Part shown: positions 1-12,971 of the stretch, in pieces
How positions within the stretch are numbered: position 1 is the first letter of the stretch
How the letters are laid out: every line of letters starts with the position of its first letter
Assembly: GCA_025331445.1 (NCBI GenBank)
Contig: JAIWNE010000012.1
Span: 431,456-495,455, forward strand
Length of the DNA: 64,000 nt
Direction: 5' to 3'
Source of the DNA: Blakeslea trispora
Taxonomy: Eukaryota; Mucoromycota; Mucoromycetes; Mucorales; Choanephoraceae
Made by a program: the position numbers and the translations under genes
Notes under the pieces: generated by a model
Seen by the model: the letters and a program-made list of their open reading frames with translations, nothing else
Databases searched by the model: none
What the model was told of the DNA's origin: nothing

Positions 1-1637
1 AGTTTATCGGGTTCCGTAACGAACAGTCAGCTGCTTATGCTGCTTCTATCTATGGTTATCTCAGTGGTCGTCCCGGTGTCTGTCTATCGGTAGGAGGTCC
101 TGGTGTGGTTCATGCATTGGCAGGCCTATTAAACAGCAAAATCAATTGTTTCCCTATGGTCTTGTTGTCTGGCTCAAGTGAAACAGATCAGGTAGAGCGT
201 GGGGCTTTCCAAGAATTAGATCAAGTGGAAGCTTGTCGTCCTTATTGTAAATACAGTGCTCGTCCTACTTCTTTAGAGCAAGTGCCCTTTGTGATCGAGA
301 AGGCTTTCCGATCAGCTTGGTATGGTCGTCCTGGTGCTGCCTATGTTGACTTGCCTGCTGACTTTATTCAATATGCTGTCACTAATAAGCAAGTGTTGGA
401 TCAAGTTCAGCTGCCTCCTGCTCCCTCACCTCCCAAATCTATGGCAGACTTATTCCATGTTCAAAAGGCCATTGAGCTATTACAGTCAGCCAAACGACCT
501 TTGATTGTGATTGGTAAAGGGTAAATGTCATTTAAAAAAAAACGATTAGCCTGTCAATTCATTCTAATCACTTTTATACAAAGAGCTGCCTATGCAAGAG
601 CCGAGAAAGAAGTAAGAGCATTAGTAGAGAAGACAGGGTTTCCCTTTTTACCTACACCTATGGGCAAAGGTGTCATCAGCGACGATCATCCTTTATGTGT
701 GTCAGCAGCCAGATCAAAGGCATTGAAGGAAGCAGATGTCGTCTTGTTAATTGGTGCACGTCTCAACTGGATTTTGCATTATGGTCAGCAACCTCGTTGG
801 AACAAGAATGTCAAATTTATTCAAATTGACATCTCTCCCGAAGAACATGGCAACAACCGCAATGACACAATTCCTCTTTTGGGTGACATCCAATTGGTAA
901 TCGAGCAACTAACTCAGCTTGTAACTCAGAACCGACTTCAAATTCAATCCAACTACACTTCTGGTCTCATCAATAAAGTCAAGCAAAACGCACAAAAGCT
1001 TAGAGAGGCAGGTCAAAAGGGATCGGATGAAGCCATTCTTAATTACCAAACAGCATTTACTGTGATCAAGCAACATCTTCCTCAACAAGATGTTGTCTAT
1101 GTCAGTGAAGGGGCCAACACAATGGACATTGGTCGTTCCTTCTTTGATGTAGCTGAGCCACGCCAACGACTCGATGCTGGTACAGGCGCTACCATGGGTG
1201 TAGGCATGGGATATGCTATTGCTGCTCAAGCATACTATCAAGACAAGCGTGTGGTCTCTATTGTAGGTGATTCTGCTTTTGGCTTCTCTGCCATGGAACT
1301 AGAGACAGCTGTTCGTTCAAATTTGCCTCTTTTGATTATTGTCATCAACAACAATGGTATCTATCATGGTCTTGAAGACCAAGATTACATAGACTCTCAG
1401 AAACAAGGTGCTCTGCCTGCCACTGCCCTTTCACCCGAGACACGTTATGATTTAATCTCAGAAGCTTGTGGTGGTAAAGGTTGGCTCGTCAAGAACCGTG
1501 TAGAGCTTGCAAAATCATTGGAAGAATCCTTGAATTATAAGAACAAGACTTGTGTTATCAACTGTATGATTGCACCTGGTGGTAGAACCAAGTTAAGCTT
1601 TGCTTGGATGCAAAAAGCTGAAAAAGCTAAATTGTAA
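1..1637 (+). CDS. HACL1: 2-hydroxyacyl-CoA lyase (peroxisomal, ThDP-dependent), 5'-partial
   Basis: The gene enters from the left edge in frame at base 3, so roughly 50-60 N-terminal residues are missing; about 523 residues are visible. One intron is placed at 521-583 (63 nt, donor gtaaat, branch ctaat, acceptor aag); it joins GKG to AAYARAEK without breaking the frame. The N-terminal pyrimidine-binding region (FRNEQSAAYAASIYGYL, GGPGVVHALAGLLN) is followed by the middle domain (GVISDDHPLCVSAARS) and the C-terminal ThDP pyrophosphate domain with GDSAFGFSAMELETAVR and INNNGIYHGL, the expected GD...NN metal/cofactor motif. This family cleaves 2-hydroxyacyl-CoA into formyl-CoA and an aldehyde in fatty-acid alpha-oxidation; oxalyl-CoA decarboxylase is the close relative. 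The last three residues are AKL, a type 1 peroxisomal signal, which favours the lyase. It ends at TAA 1635-1637. Confidence 0.93.
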
Positions 1638-1749
1638 TCACAATAAAAAGGACTGCTTTTTTTTATCATGATTTTTTTTGGCATAATTTTTTTTTTTTAC
1701 CTCTTTTTTTTTTTATTTTTTTTATTACTATTATTACTATATAACCATT

Positions 1750-2557
1750 ATGTCTAGAGGTGGCCGAGGTGGTGGATTTGGTGGTCGAGGAGGTGGTGGT
1801 GGTGGTGCCCAGAGTGGTGCCATGCAACTTGTCTCCTTTGACCTTCTAAAGGATCTTGGTTCTGGCAACCTATTCAATGTCAACACAGCCTTATTCCCTG
1901 TAAGCTATCTTTCTTTTGTATTCACACATGTACTCATCACAATGACAAAAGGAAATGGATGTGCCTATTCCTCGTAAACCAACTTCAAATGAAGTACAAC
2001 AATGGAAGCTGAGAAGAGAATACCTTACAATGGTGAAAGAGTCACCTTTCCATCTGACAACACCACTTCCTCCACCAGATATAGAACGCTATTCAGACAG
2101 ATACAAAGTAGTGGCTACTAAGCGTAGCTTAAGAGAAATAGAAACAAGTGGGTTTGCATTGGTTTTGTTGTGTTCATTCTCTAACATTTGCTTAGACTTT
2201 GATTTCTTTCCGGAAGAATTGCATGTCGTATTAGATCCTAAGCGTACAAAGAAAAGTAAGTTGAGGGATCGAATTGGTAAGCAAGTCTCTAATCACTTTT
2301 AATCAGAACAAAAACAACGCACAGTTCAAGACGAATACAACCAATTGGCAGCACTGCTTAATGTAGATGAAAAGGGAGATGGTGACAATGACGACGAAGA
2401 TGGAGAAAAGAAGGACGATGAAGACGGTGAAAATGAAGAGGAATATGAAGATGAAGAAGAAGAACTTATTGATGATAACGATTATGCCGAAACTTACTTT
2501 GATAACGGTGAAGGAGATGATGATGATGATGGAGATAATGAAGATGCTTATTCTTAA
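1750..2557 (+). CDS. RPC31: RNA polymerase III subunit Rpc31/RPC7
   Basis: Four exons, 1750-1899, 1952-2147, 2196-2255 and 2307-2557, are separated by introns of 52, 48 and 51 nt. The phases agree and give 218 residues, close to human RPC7 and a little shorter than yeast Rpc31. The N-terminus is Gly/Arg-rich (GGRGGGFGGRGGG). The middle carries PTSNEVQQWKLRREY, SPFHLTTP and FFPEELHVVLDPKR. The C-terminus is a long Asp/Glu tail containing DDNDYAETYFDNGE, the hallmark acidic tail of this subunit. The protein belongs to the Rpc82-Rpc34-Rpc31 subcomplex needed for pol III initiation at tRNA and 5S genes. Start choice: the first ATG after a pyrimidine-rich leader, immediately followed by the RG-rich segment. 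The third intron could alternatively use the donor at 2277, but 2256 has the better gtaagt and a normal length. It is convergent with SEC31, with 93 bp between stops. Confidence 0.9.
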
Positions 2558-2650
2558 TAAATGCGTTACGATTTATATGTATGTGTGTATTTGTATATTA
2601 TATGTATATATATTTGTTTGTTTGGTTTTTTTTAGATTGCAATGGATTGT

Positions 2651-5600
2651 TTAGTTCATACGTTGAGGTTGATAGAATCCACCTTGAGGTGGAGGACCTG
2701 GTGCTCTCTTTGCGGACATAGGAGAAGGTGCAGCAGCTCCCATAGGTGGAGGAGGAAGAGGACTATTACGTTGAGGAGGAGGAGCCATCATGGATGGTTG
2801 CTGCATCATAGGTGAGGGAGCCATACCACTCATTTGAGGGGGAGGAGGGGTTTGTCCCATAGCTCGGGGAGGAGGCATACCCCCACGAGGAGGCCCGCTC
2901 ATAGGTGGAGGGGGGCCTTGGGATGGTCCACGGTGCATGGGAGAACCTTGAGGGGGGCCCTGAGGAGGACCACGCTGCATGGGTGGAGGAGGGAATGCAC
3001 CTTGAGGAGGAGGAGGTACCATCTGTTGTTGCTGTTGAGCAGGAGGAGGTGCATTGACAAAAGCATTAGCTGCAGGCTGGTTAGGGAAAGGTGAAGTAAT
3101 ACGTTTGTTGGGAGTACTGTTGTTGCTGCTATGGACAGGCTTAGGACTCTTGGCCTTCTTAGCAAGGTTCATAGGAGGATCATTCCAGGCACCTTCAGCC
3201 TTCTTGGGTGGAGCACTCACTGCCTCTTGTTGAGATCGAGCTAAGGGAGCAACGCTACCTACAGGAGGAGGAGGAACTGGGATGGTAGGGCGAGTGACGT
3301 TGTAACCACCCGAGTTACCATAGGCATCATTGTAACTGTTGTTGGTAGCAGCAGGAGCAGGGGCCGCGTAAGGAGATTGGTTGTAATGGTTGGTAGGTTG
3401 ATTGTAGCCATAACTAGGTGTAGCTTGTTGTGTAGTGCCTGTAGGTTGGTAAGTTGTCGTTTGAGGTCCAGTAGCAGTAGGAGGTGCATAAGTGGTGGTG
3501 GGAGCAGCAGATGTGTTGGCAGTGGGAGGGGGAGGGGGAGGAATAGTTGTACTGGCAGTAGATGCAGGTGTGTAAGCGCTGGCTGTGCTGCTGGCGACTG
3601 CAGGTGTATAGGTATTAGCCATGGATCCGTAAGAGTTGGAAACAGCAGCTGAGGATTGAATGGAGCCATAAGACTGAGTAGATGGGTAAGATGAGTAACC
3701 ACCATATGTCTGAGGTTGTTGATTGTAATTTTGAGCTTGCTGACCGAAATGATGGCTAGGTTGTGATTGTGTCTCAAAAGCAGCATGAACGCTATTGCCA
3801 CTACTACCAATGTCCTTGGACTCAAAAGGTAAGCTAGGTTGACTGAATTGACTGGCAACGGCAACAGGGCAAGCTTGATAGACACGATCACGAACAATGG
3901 AAAGCTTGTCAAATGTTGCCTTACGATAAACAACAGGAGTCAAGCTCAAATAAGTCAAAGCGGTCGTTAGCTTGCCTTGATCGGCAAGGAGCTCAGCGTA
4001 TTCACAATACTTGTCATAGAGAGGAGAAAGAGAATATTCGTATGACATCTTGCTTTCAGAAGTCTCGAACAGGGAGCTGTCTTCAAAGGCAATGACCTTA
4101 CGGAAAATAGTCACCTTTTCAATCAAGGCTTGAAGTGTGGCAGCCTTTACTTCTTCACCGCGTTGCTGAACTTCTTCCTCTTGCTCTGCAATCCAGATAC
4201 GAGCCACCTTTTCTAAGTTACCGGCAGCGAGGTAACAGAGTGTAGCATGACGTCTAAATTCCTTGGAAGCTTCTGATTCACTGTTGCTCCATCCTTCTTC
4301 AAGACGAGCACCTAAAACTTCACAAAGAGGTCTAAAGTCTTCAGATTTAGCAAAGGTACAGAGCACAACAATGGCAGATGTCCATTCTTCTAATGCAACA
4401 CTAGATACAACAGCATTTAAATCGTCTTCGATAATGTGCTCCAAAAGTCTCAAATAGGATGCAGACTTGCATTGACGCTTAAAGTATTCTTGCTGTGTGC
4501 GAGCAAGCAAGTCACCACCACCACAGATAGCAAACAAGAGAGCATCTGATAAACGATCGGTTGAGAAACACACCTTGACAGCAGACTCAAAATCACCCAA
4601 AATAACGGCACGAGTGATCAAGCGATCAGTTTCAGAACTGTTTTCGCCATAAAGTCGAAGAGGATCATGTTGAATCACTGAGGAGACAGCAGCGGCAGCG
4701 GCAGCACTGATACCTCCGTCGTCTTCAGTTTGTTGTTGCTCTTCTTCGTGTTGATGTTCTAGTTGTTCTACAGTGGTTGTGGTAGGGTCAGAAGTATTGG
4801 TTTGGACAAAAAAGTCATCACCAGCATCTTCTCCAAACAAGCCTGAGGCAGAGTTGTCAGCAACTGTAGGTTCATCAGGCTTGTTTGCTTCATCATCAAT
4901 GGCATCTTCAGGAACAACTTCAACAGGCTCTTCTTCAGCAACAGGCTCTTCTTTCTCTTCTTCTTCTTTTTGTTCCTCCTTGGGCTTTTCTTCTGTTGAT
5001 GTGTCAATGGATTCCTTGGCTTTCTCAGCAGTAGCCTTAGCAACAGCTGCCATGACTTCAGCCTTCTTGAATCCTAAATGGTTCATCAATTGCTCTCTAG
5101 CATCTTCAGCTAACAATGTCTTGATAACCTCCCAACTTTCTTTATCGTCTTTCTCTTTGCTCTGTTGAACACGTTCCTCAACCAGCTGTTCGACACTTTG
5201 TTGTTGAAGAGCGGCTTCTAATTCATCAGCACGTTGAACAGTCTCCTTATCGGTAACAATAGCATTCACACGAACGGTACGAGTGACAGCCTGAGGGGCA
5301 GCAGCTTGACCTGGAGGCAAAGTAGCAGCAGCCTGCTTGGCAGCTTGACCAGCCTTATTAGTGAATGAGACCAACTTACCACCGAATCCAAAAGAGGCAC
5401 CTACAGGGCAACGGAGCCACTTGGGAGGGTGTCTAAGTGAAAAGGCATTAGCAGCACTAGCAGCAGCAGCAGATGCATTCATAGCAGCAGAAAAAGGATC
5501 ATCGTTTGAGGTATCCATGACAGTAGCTGCAACCTTCATGTCATCTTCAGAGGCAGTGTTTTGCAAAGAATGAACACTGATCTAATGGAATGAAAATCAA

Positions 5601-6833
5601 ATTAGTCAAGGAGATCATCCAACTATCCTTTTTTTTTCTGTGTTTTACCTTGCCGTCAAATGAAGCAGAGGCCAACAAATCAGGGTTACGAGGACACCAT
5701 TCTGATTGGAAGGTCCAATTGGTATCTGAAGCTAATTCACCCAAAAGCTCACCTGAATTGGGGTTCCAGATAAGAGTCTTGCAATCCTTGCCACAAGACA
5801 TGAGCAGATCAGAATCTTGGCGACACCAAGACAAGCTAAGAACACCCTTTGTATGACCAGCAAGCACTTTTTCAGGTGAGTGTGCATGACGAAGATCCCA
5901 TAAGGTAACAACGGGGTTAGCATCATCTTCTGAAGCTGTAACCAATTGAGTGGCCTAGAAATAAAGAAAGAGAGTCAATCTAACTTGCTTGTTCTTCTGT
6001 AATACTAAATTGAATACTTTACCACATCAGGATGCCAAACAACAGAAGAAATGCTTCTGCGACCAGAAGTCATACTGGGAGCGGCTAAGGTCATGACTTC
6101 TTTACGGTTGCGAAGATCCCAAACGACGGTATGACCGGTAGATGAAGAGGTGGCTAAAATATGCTGCACCTGTCCATTCCAACCAACTGTGGTGATATCG
6201 TCTGCTTTTTGAGATTTAGGGCCAGGTGTATAAGGTGTGTTGGGATTGGTCAAGTCCCAAATATAGACTTCATTGTTGCTGCCTGCAGAAGCCAATAAAT
6301 TATGCTGAAATTTGTTGAAGTCAAGGCCACGAATTTGGCCTGTATGTGTTGCATTGGTCATGATTTTGGCTTCCTCTTCACTAAAGAAAAAGCATGATGT
6401 TGGTGAATCCTGTATACCCCCTCCAGTTTTCATGATAAATTTACCTTTTGCCACCAAGAATCTTGCTAGGATCATAAAGTACCAATTCTCCATTTTCTAA
6501 ACCACCCGCAATAACACCATGAGAGTTAGAGCTAGAAGCGTTTCCCCAAACCAATTTGTTGAATCTACAAGACAAATAGGAGCTTAGGTGAGTAGTCTGA
6601 TCTGGACGACTCTTGACTCTTGCTTACCTGGAAGTTGTGGAAATTTTGCCAACAGAACTAGTGTTTGAAGCAGCAGTGAAGTCGAGCTTAAACAACTCGA
6701 GTTCTGACGCGTTAGAGAAAGAGTCATCTAGGGCTCCAGCAGCTGTTCCTGTAGCAATAAGAGGAGGCACTTGTTGTCCAGGACTCCAAGCAAAGACTGC
6801 TGTTTTATCTATTTGGCTGAGTCGCTTCACCAT
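2651..6833 (-). CDS. SEC31: SEC31, COPII outer-coat protein
   Basis: Five exons on the minus strand, 6833-6628, 6564-6445, 6380-6023, 5954-5649 and 5581-2651, with introns of 63-68 nt, give an unbroken 1306-residue protein, the usual Sec31 length. Residues 1 to about 335 form the WD40 propeller ([81 protein letters not shown]). Next comes the conserved [19 protein letters not shown], an acidic Lys/Glu stretch and the alpha-solenoid ([20 protein letters not shown]). From about residue 940 to the end is a Pro/Gln-rich linker with many PPPP runs, which in Sec31 contacts Sec23/Sar1. It assembles with Sec13 to form the COPII cage on ER exit sites. The start is set at 6833 because MVKRL matches the family; a ctag acceptor just upstream and a gtac donor near 6916 suggest a 5'UTR intron. 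No frameshifts or internal stops. Confidence 0.95.
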
Positions 6834-6899
6834 ATTGTGTTGACTAGAAGAAGATAGAGACACAGATGAATAACGAGATGGTTATGAAAGGTGGTTTTT

Positions 6900-8932
6900 T
6901 TTTTTCTTGTGTACCTCAATTAAAATGTTTAAAAAAAAAAGAAAAAAAAAGAGACGTATTTTGCTTATTTTATTTTTTTTGAACCAACAAATGCCATTAT
7001 ACGTGTTGAACGAGCAGCATTAACTGAGTTTAAATATATTGCTGACCTTGCTTAAGCAGGTAAAGTGGAATATAAAAAAAAGGGTCAGTTGAAATAGTTA
7101 TCTAGACTAGACAACACATAGCACTTGGATTAACGTTGGTCTACTAAAAATAATAGGATGTTGAGACAATACCTTCTTATTTCTTTTTTTTTTCGCTTCT
7201 CAATGCCGTTATGTTCATTGGGCCATCCGATTGGTTGATCCTTAATTCAAATTGAGTTGCAGAGAATGAACAACTCCCCCCCCCTTTTTTTTTACTCGGT
7301 TACAAAGACAGTATCTAGCAGAAGTTGTTGAGGATTGTATTGGAAGCACTATATAAACCGAATTTTTATGCCTGAAACTAACAGGATGATTAAAGAGCTT
7401 TTTGAATAAGAATAGAAGACTCTATTACTAAATTAAGCACAAATTAGCTTGCTGTACCTTTTGATTGGTTAAGTGACGACATGGTATGATGTGTGCGTGT
7501 GCGTATGTTTGGACTTTGGCATAGCAGATAACTTGTAATAACTATTTCATGCTCTTATAACCACAACATGAACTACATTGACTATAGACTAAATGGGCTC
7601 AGTTGGTCTTATCATACTCAGTGTAACCTAATCATTGTTGTTAGATGCTGAAGTACCAAAGGTAAAGATTTACCATTTATTTTGAGCAATGTATCATTGT
7701 ATCGAGACAAAACAGGTAAAAATCTACAGATATTGTTAGCAATATGCACAGCAATTTGGTACACTAAGAATACATAAAGCAGTCTGAGCACACTTAGGGA
7801 CATTGAGCCAATGAGATTCGCTGGCAAGAATACCAAATCAAGTACTATCAATTCGAAGTTTTCCTTTTTGTTTGGTAGATATGCCTCAATTTTTTACTAG
7901 ACATTTACCATTTACTGCTACTGTAAAAGACTGTTTGTGTTGGATTAATTATCATAAAAACTAAGAGCTATTTTAGGGTAGATGCTTAAATAAAGAATTG
8001 CATCTAAAATGAAAGCCAAAATGTATCGTTTTCAAGTAGCAATATCATTGAGTGTTGGACAAAAAAAAAGCTGCAAGATCTTTATAGCAACCTTATCCCG
8101 GCATCTCTGAAACTAACTAACAAAACACTGAATGACATTTTGAAGTTATCCAGCAGGCACGGCTTCACTAGTTTCGATCATTCTTGCAAGTGCTTGGACA
8201 TCTTTGAGCATATTGCATTTTCTTTTCCCCTTTAATAATTGCACGGAAATGTCAGATAGGTTTAAGTTTGGGCGAATAAGGAGAGAGGCACAAATGCTGT
8301 TCCCAAGAGCAGATATTTTTTTATGGCTAATTTGAAAAATTGCAAAAGTTTCTCCAATGCTGCCATTTGGTTTTTTCATAATACGCTATTTGGAAATTTT
8401 GTACACACTCATTGAGATTTTGAAAAACGCTGATTGGATAACTTATTTTGCGCTTATTGATTTTTATATGATTTTAGAAACCGCCAAATAATTTTTGAAG
8501 TCCGCTATTTCGGGGTCGTACGCACTGTAAATGCTGCTCTTTCTAAATAAATATGTTGTTACCCTATCTCAGTTCGCTTCCCCCTCCCCCCTCCTTCCCC
8601 TCTCCTCTCCTCTGCCACTTTCTACATTGTTCCCTTTTGATTCCTCATTTCAGTACCGAGATCAAACAAGAGAATATCACGTATTTGACTTTCATTTGAT
8701 CAGGCCAACCTTGCGCGATACTTTTTTTTTTCCTTTTTTCCAGTTTGTTTCATAAATAATAATAAAGAATATATCCTTTTTGCTGTTGCTATTCTAACCT
8801 ATGTATATCTCCTGTTTCATCCATATGCAGCTATCCAGCTATCCGTTTGCCTGGAACAAAGAAGAGGGTATACACATAACCTCTTCCTTGAGGGAATTTT
8901 GTTTTTTTTTTCTTCTTAGAAAAACCAGAACA
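6900..8932. other. Intergenic stretch without a recognisable gene
   Basis: AT-rich DNA between SEC31 and the next minus-strand gene. It holds homopolymer runs (for example a C run followed by T near 7278-7300) and a CT-rich block near 8575-8630. A 77-codon minus-strand frame at 8146-8379 has no domain I recognise. I see no tRNA, no terminal repeats and no splice-linked exons. Confidence 0.5.
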
Positions 8933-9570
8933 TTAAGATTCAACTGGATTCGCTTTATTGCTAAGCTGATCACGTAATTCACTAATTTTATCTGTTTGTT
9001 TCTTCACAAGTTCCATAAGTTGTTCAGTCCTTAACTGATACTGATTCAAGAGTTGCTTGGTGTGTTGCAATTCGTTGGCTAAGTTTTGGACATAATCTTC
9101 ATCAACACTAGATACAGCAGTACTTGTTTCTGAGGGTCGACTTATAGAAGAGGCATTGTTGGTATTCGTAGACTATAGCTCCATCAGTACATTGAGAGTT
9201 TGTCAAGATAATGTCAACTTACTATGGGTATTTGATAATTATTTGTGCTTGCCGTAGAAGTAGTAGTATTGGTATAGTTTTTAGAGAGATCCGTGCTCGT
9301 TGTCATAGTAGGTTGAATGTGTGGGGTTTCATAGAAAAAATCAATAGAAGGATAAGGCTGGCTCATACTTTGTTGAGGTTGAATTTCGGATGCATCAAAA
9401 TTTGTAGGAGCAATGACATATTGTTGCTGGTCGGGACCATTAAACTGAAAAACTGGTTGTTGTTGTTGGGTATAGTTTTGTTGCTGTTGTGATGGTTGTT
9501 GACTATCTATCATCATACTATTGGAATTGTTATGATTATAATAAGGCTGTCCTAAGAGTTGCTGGTCCAT
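8933..9570 (-). CDS. Q/N-rich coiled-coil protein, function unknown
   Basis: Two exons, 9570-9223 and 9172-8933, flank a 50-nt intron (donor gtaagt, acceptor tatag). The splice is in phase 0 and gives 195 residues. Residues 1-116 are low complexity, rich in Gln, Asn, Ser and Thr (MDQQLLGQPYYNHNNSNSMM, then several QQQQ runs), as in many fungal transcription or RNA-binding regulators. The second exon ends with a helical stretch of about 50 residues, from DEDYVQNLANELQHTKQLL through RTEQLMELVKKQTDKISEL, with leucine/hydrophobic heptads expected of a coiled coil. I see no basic region before it, so it is not a clear bZIP. A plausible role is a small dimerising adaptor, but that is a guess. The clean frame, consensus splice sites and biased composition argue for a real gene. 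Confidence 0.72.
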
Positions 9571-12500
9571 TTCTTTTTCTTAGATTTAGGCAACAAAATC
9601 TTCACATACAAGCATATGCTAAAGAAAGAAAGAAAGAAAAAAAAAGGGAAAAGAAAACGAAAGTTTAATGTGAAAAAAAAAAATAATTTTAAATTTTTCC
9701 TAGTAAACCAGTTACACAGCTACTGATGATACGCGCGCCACATTAAATTATGGAATGATAGAGCTATTTTAAGTTAGTTCTCAGACAGACAAGTTGAAGG
9801 TTTAGGAGACATACTAACAAGTGCTTTGAGGACGCCAAGGCTTTTATAGCTTGATCTCTAGAAAATAAGAAATTGATTCACTGGAGAATCTTCAGAAGCT
9901 GAATGTGTTTGTTAATAAGAGTGTAGATTGAACAGACTATGAGGACTACTGAGATATTTCACTTTGGAGAAGAGAAGGTAGAGTGAATCAAAAGTATTTT
10001 ATCCTCATTTCGCATAGCTCATTGTAAAGTTAAAGAGAAAAGAAAGTGAAGTTAGACTCTTGGTATAGTAATCACTTGTACCAAGATGTTTTTATATTTA
10101 AGGCAGAACTTTTAGAAATTTGCTTATCGCTTATAAAAAGCAATGGTTGTTAAGCTACCAACTAATCTTTGACTTTGGGATGTATCGAAACTACCGGAAT
10201 CGCGTCATTGTGTTGATTAGTGATTTTATGCAAATGGTAATGCAAGACATACATTGAGCGCATTTGTGTTGATGTATCACTTTATCAAATTACCGATGTT
10301 TGAAATGCCACTAATTTAGGGTGCTATTATGCTTGTTATCAATTTGATTTTATGTCAGAGTCGTGATCAGTTAAAAGAAAAAACAGAAACAAAAAGAAAC
10401 AGTTCAGTGCAATCAAAGCGTATTAAAATGGTATGCTAAAATTTTAGAGCTTTGAACGGCTTCTACTTTCAGGGTAATGCATTGTTATGATGACATATTT
10501 GCTGCTGCCATAGTGCCTTCAGATTTGGATGCACAAGGACATTAGTTTTATTCTATCTTATAAAACACTTGCAAACTACAAAAAGAAGAACAGTGATATA
10601 ACTGTCGTGTTAAAACGGAGAGGACCCCGAAACATAAGTACGCCTTCGTCGTTGTGCTTTGCTTGAAAAGTGAAAACATTTTAAATGTTCTTGACAGCAT
10701 CTACGTTACGATCTCATACAATACTGCAAGATCGACGCTCGAAGATTATATGAACTCTTTATAATGACTTTCTGTCAAACATATTACTCAAAGTCATTGT
10801 TTTGCATTTGCTGCAAATTTGGTTTGTAAGATATTTATATACATAAACAAATTCCGTTTATTAATTTTGTCTTGCTAGCCTTTGAATAGCTTGGGTGATT
10901 CACTTGGTAAGAGCATAAATTTTCTCTATATAGAAAAACCAAATGTTGCGGTATTAGTTTCTAGCTTTGTTTTATGATCTATAGGAGGAAAGGGTACCCG
11001 TTTAGAGTCGTTCGTATGGCAAGTAACAATAATACTGTCTTGCAATATTTCTTGCTTCCATCTAACAATCACTTAAAGATTTCTTAATAGCCTTCAGTTT
11101 CTTGATATAAACCTGAGCTTTGATTTGGACAGCCAAAAGTCCTTGGCATAATAGTCAGAGATGCGTCTTATAGTTTTGAAATCTTACTTTAGCAGCATCT
11201 ATAAAATGATTAATATTGAATATTTCTAAAAACAACAGACTGATAAATTGGAAAAGATATTGATGATCTTTTTGATATGGCATTTTATCTTTAGAAGCAT
11301 TATGTAACTACAGAGGATGTGATATTCATTTCAAGATCTTTTTCTTATTCTCTGTATACAAACATGCTCATCAGAACAAGATTCAGCAGCAGTAAAGATA
11401 TCAGAGAATCTAGGATCAGCAGTCCATACAGGTGCACCATCATTCACATCATCTTTCAGGTCTTTAGGGGTCAGTTCTACATGTTGCTCATTTGGCTTTC
11501 TTTTTCTTGAAGATGAATTGACCAGAATATCTGTCAGTTTGGACAAGATTCCTATCATTAAGCCATTAGCAGAATCAGTCCCTTGTTTCTTTTTTGTTTC
11601 TGCAGATAGCTTTTGTGGTGAATAGTAATCATCAATTTCTTACAAAGCATTCTTGCTTTGACAAAAAAAAAAAGATTTGATACAAAGAATGAGATACAGT
11701 AGAAGGTGTATAATTTTTCTTCAATCGATCCAGCAAAAAACAGTTTGCAAACATGGTACCAGCTTAAACTATTCGAAATACATGTGCAACAACACACTAT
11801 GATATTGAAGCATCATGGCTTGAGTCTGTACCAAAAGCAACAGGTAGAAGAATGGGCAGTTTGATCAACAGAAGAAGGACCAGAACCAGACAAGTCTGTC
11901 CATTGCATATTCAGTAAGCCAAGAAACGGTTGGCATAAGAATACTGATTGTCTTCAAGAGAACTTACTAAGAGGAGGAAGGGAGTTTGTCCTCTGCTTTC
12001 TTTATGAGATAGGTAGTGTTGCCTCAAGATTGTCATCTGATATGTTAAGAGGATGTACTTTGATTGATCTAAACATCAAGTTGGTGAATTGATGTTACAA
12101 CAAAAGACTACCTGCGTCTTACCTTTTTCTTGACATGCCCTTATTGGGACTTTTTTGTTGATCTATCAGAAACATCAATTCATCTGTCTGATGAATCAGC
12201 TTATCGAGGCATTCTGTTCAACTCAAAACAATTTTCAAATCGAAAGCTCAGAAAAGCACCGGCATCAGATTACATAAGAGTGCTTCTTTGAAGTGATTTC
12301 TAGTCGATGCAATTTGTATTTTTTTACTCAAACAATTTGAAGGCAGTTGATCCAGAGTTGAAAAACTTGAAAGCAGGTGATCACATAATCATATTACAAT
12401 CCTCATCCTTAATGGATTTGCATCTTCATCACTTTCCCGCAATGCCAATGACCTAAGAGATTAAAGTCCAAGAAAACTAGAGTGTGACTTTCTATTAAGG

Positions 12501-12769
12501 CTCTGTTTCTTTATTTAGAACTATTTAAGACTCTAATTTTTCATGTTCAGGGGTATATTGACACTATTTCTGCTATTGTAGCATACAGAATAGAAAAATG
12601 AGCAACACCTCTAAAGATTTATAGCAATGAACTCATTGGATTATTTTCTGAGTCATGACGCTGAAATAAGAATAAGCCTCTTAGTCGTTGCTGATCGACA
12701 TTGAATGGATAGGTTCTTATCAGCAATATTGATTGATCTGGGCATTTGAAGATTTGAAAGGCTCAAAAC
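9571..12769. other. Gene-poor AT-rich stretch, possibly degraded repeats
   Basis: About 3.2 kb between the last ordinary gene and the first intact transposon. The only frame of note is 11331-11558 on the minus strand (SSSRKRKPNEQHVELTPKDL, then DGAPVWTADPRFSDIF); its composition looks protein-like, but it has no start context or partner exon that I can support. It may be a relic of an old element. No RNA gene or paired terminal repeat was found. Confidence 0.4.
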
Positions 12770-12772
12770 TTA

Positions 12773-12863
12773 GGTAAACACTCCGTCCACTCCAATGTCC
12801 ACTCCCTTCAGACACCCCACTCATTTTTTTTCTTTTGTCCACTCCCTCCAGACACCCCACTTT
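12773..12863 (+). repeat. MULE left terminal inverted repeat
   Basis: Begins GGTAAACACTCC and contains two imperfect direct copies (about 12794-12828 and 12837-12863) of GTCCACTCCCT(T/C)CAGACA followed by CCCCACT. It mirrors the right end at 16686-16750. Confidence 0.85.
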
Positions 12864-12971
12864 CTTTTTCTTGTTGACATTTCTTGTCAGGATAGTAATT
12901 ATTTTTCTCTCCCCCCATCTTTTTTAAATGTCAAATACGCCTTAGTAAATCTGAAAGATATCTTTATAATT

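Noticed and set aside
2834..5168. Long frames on both strands inside SEC31 (for example 3259-3933 and 4773-5168)
   Set aside because: Shadows of the Pro/Gln- and Ala-rich SEC31 coding sequence in other frames.
8146..8379. 77-codon minus-strand frame as a gene
   Set aside because: Protein-like in places but isolated, with no domain or exon partner.
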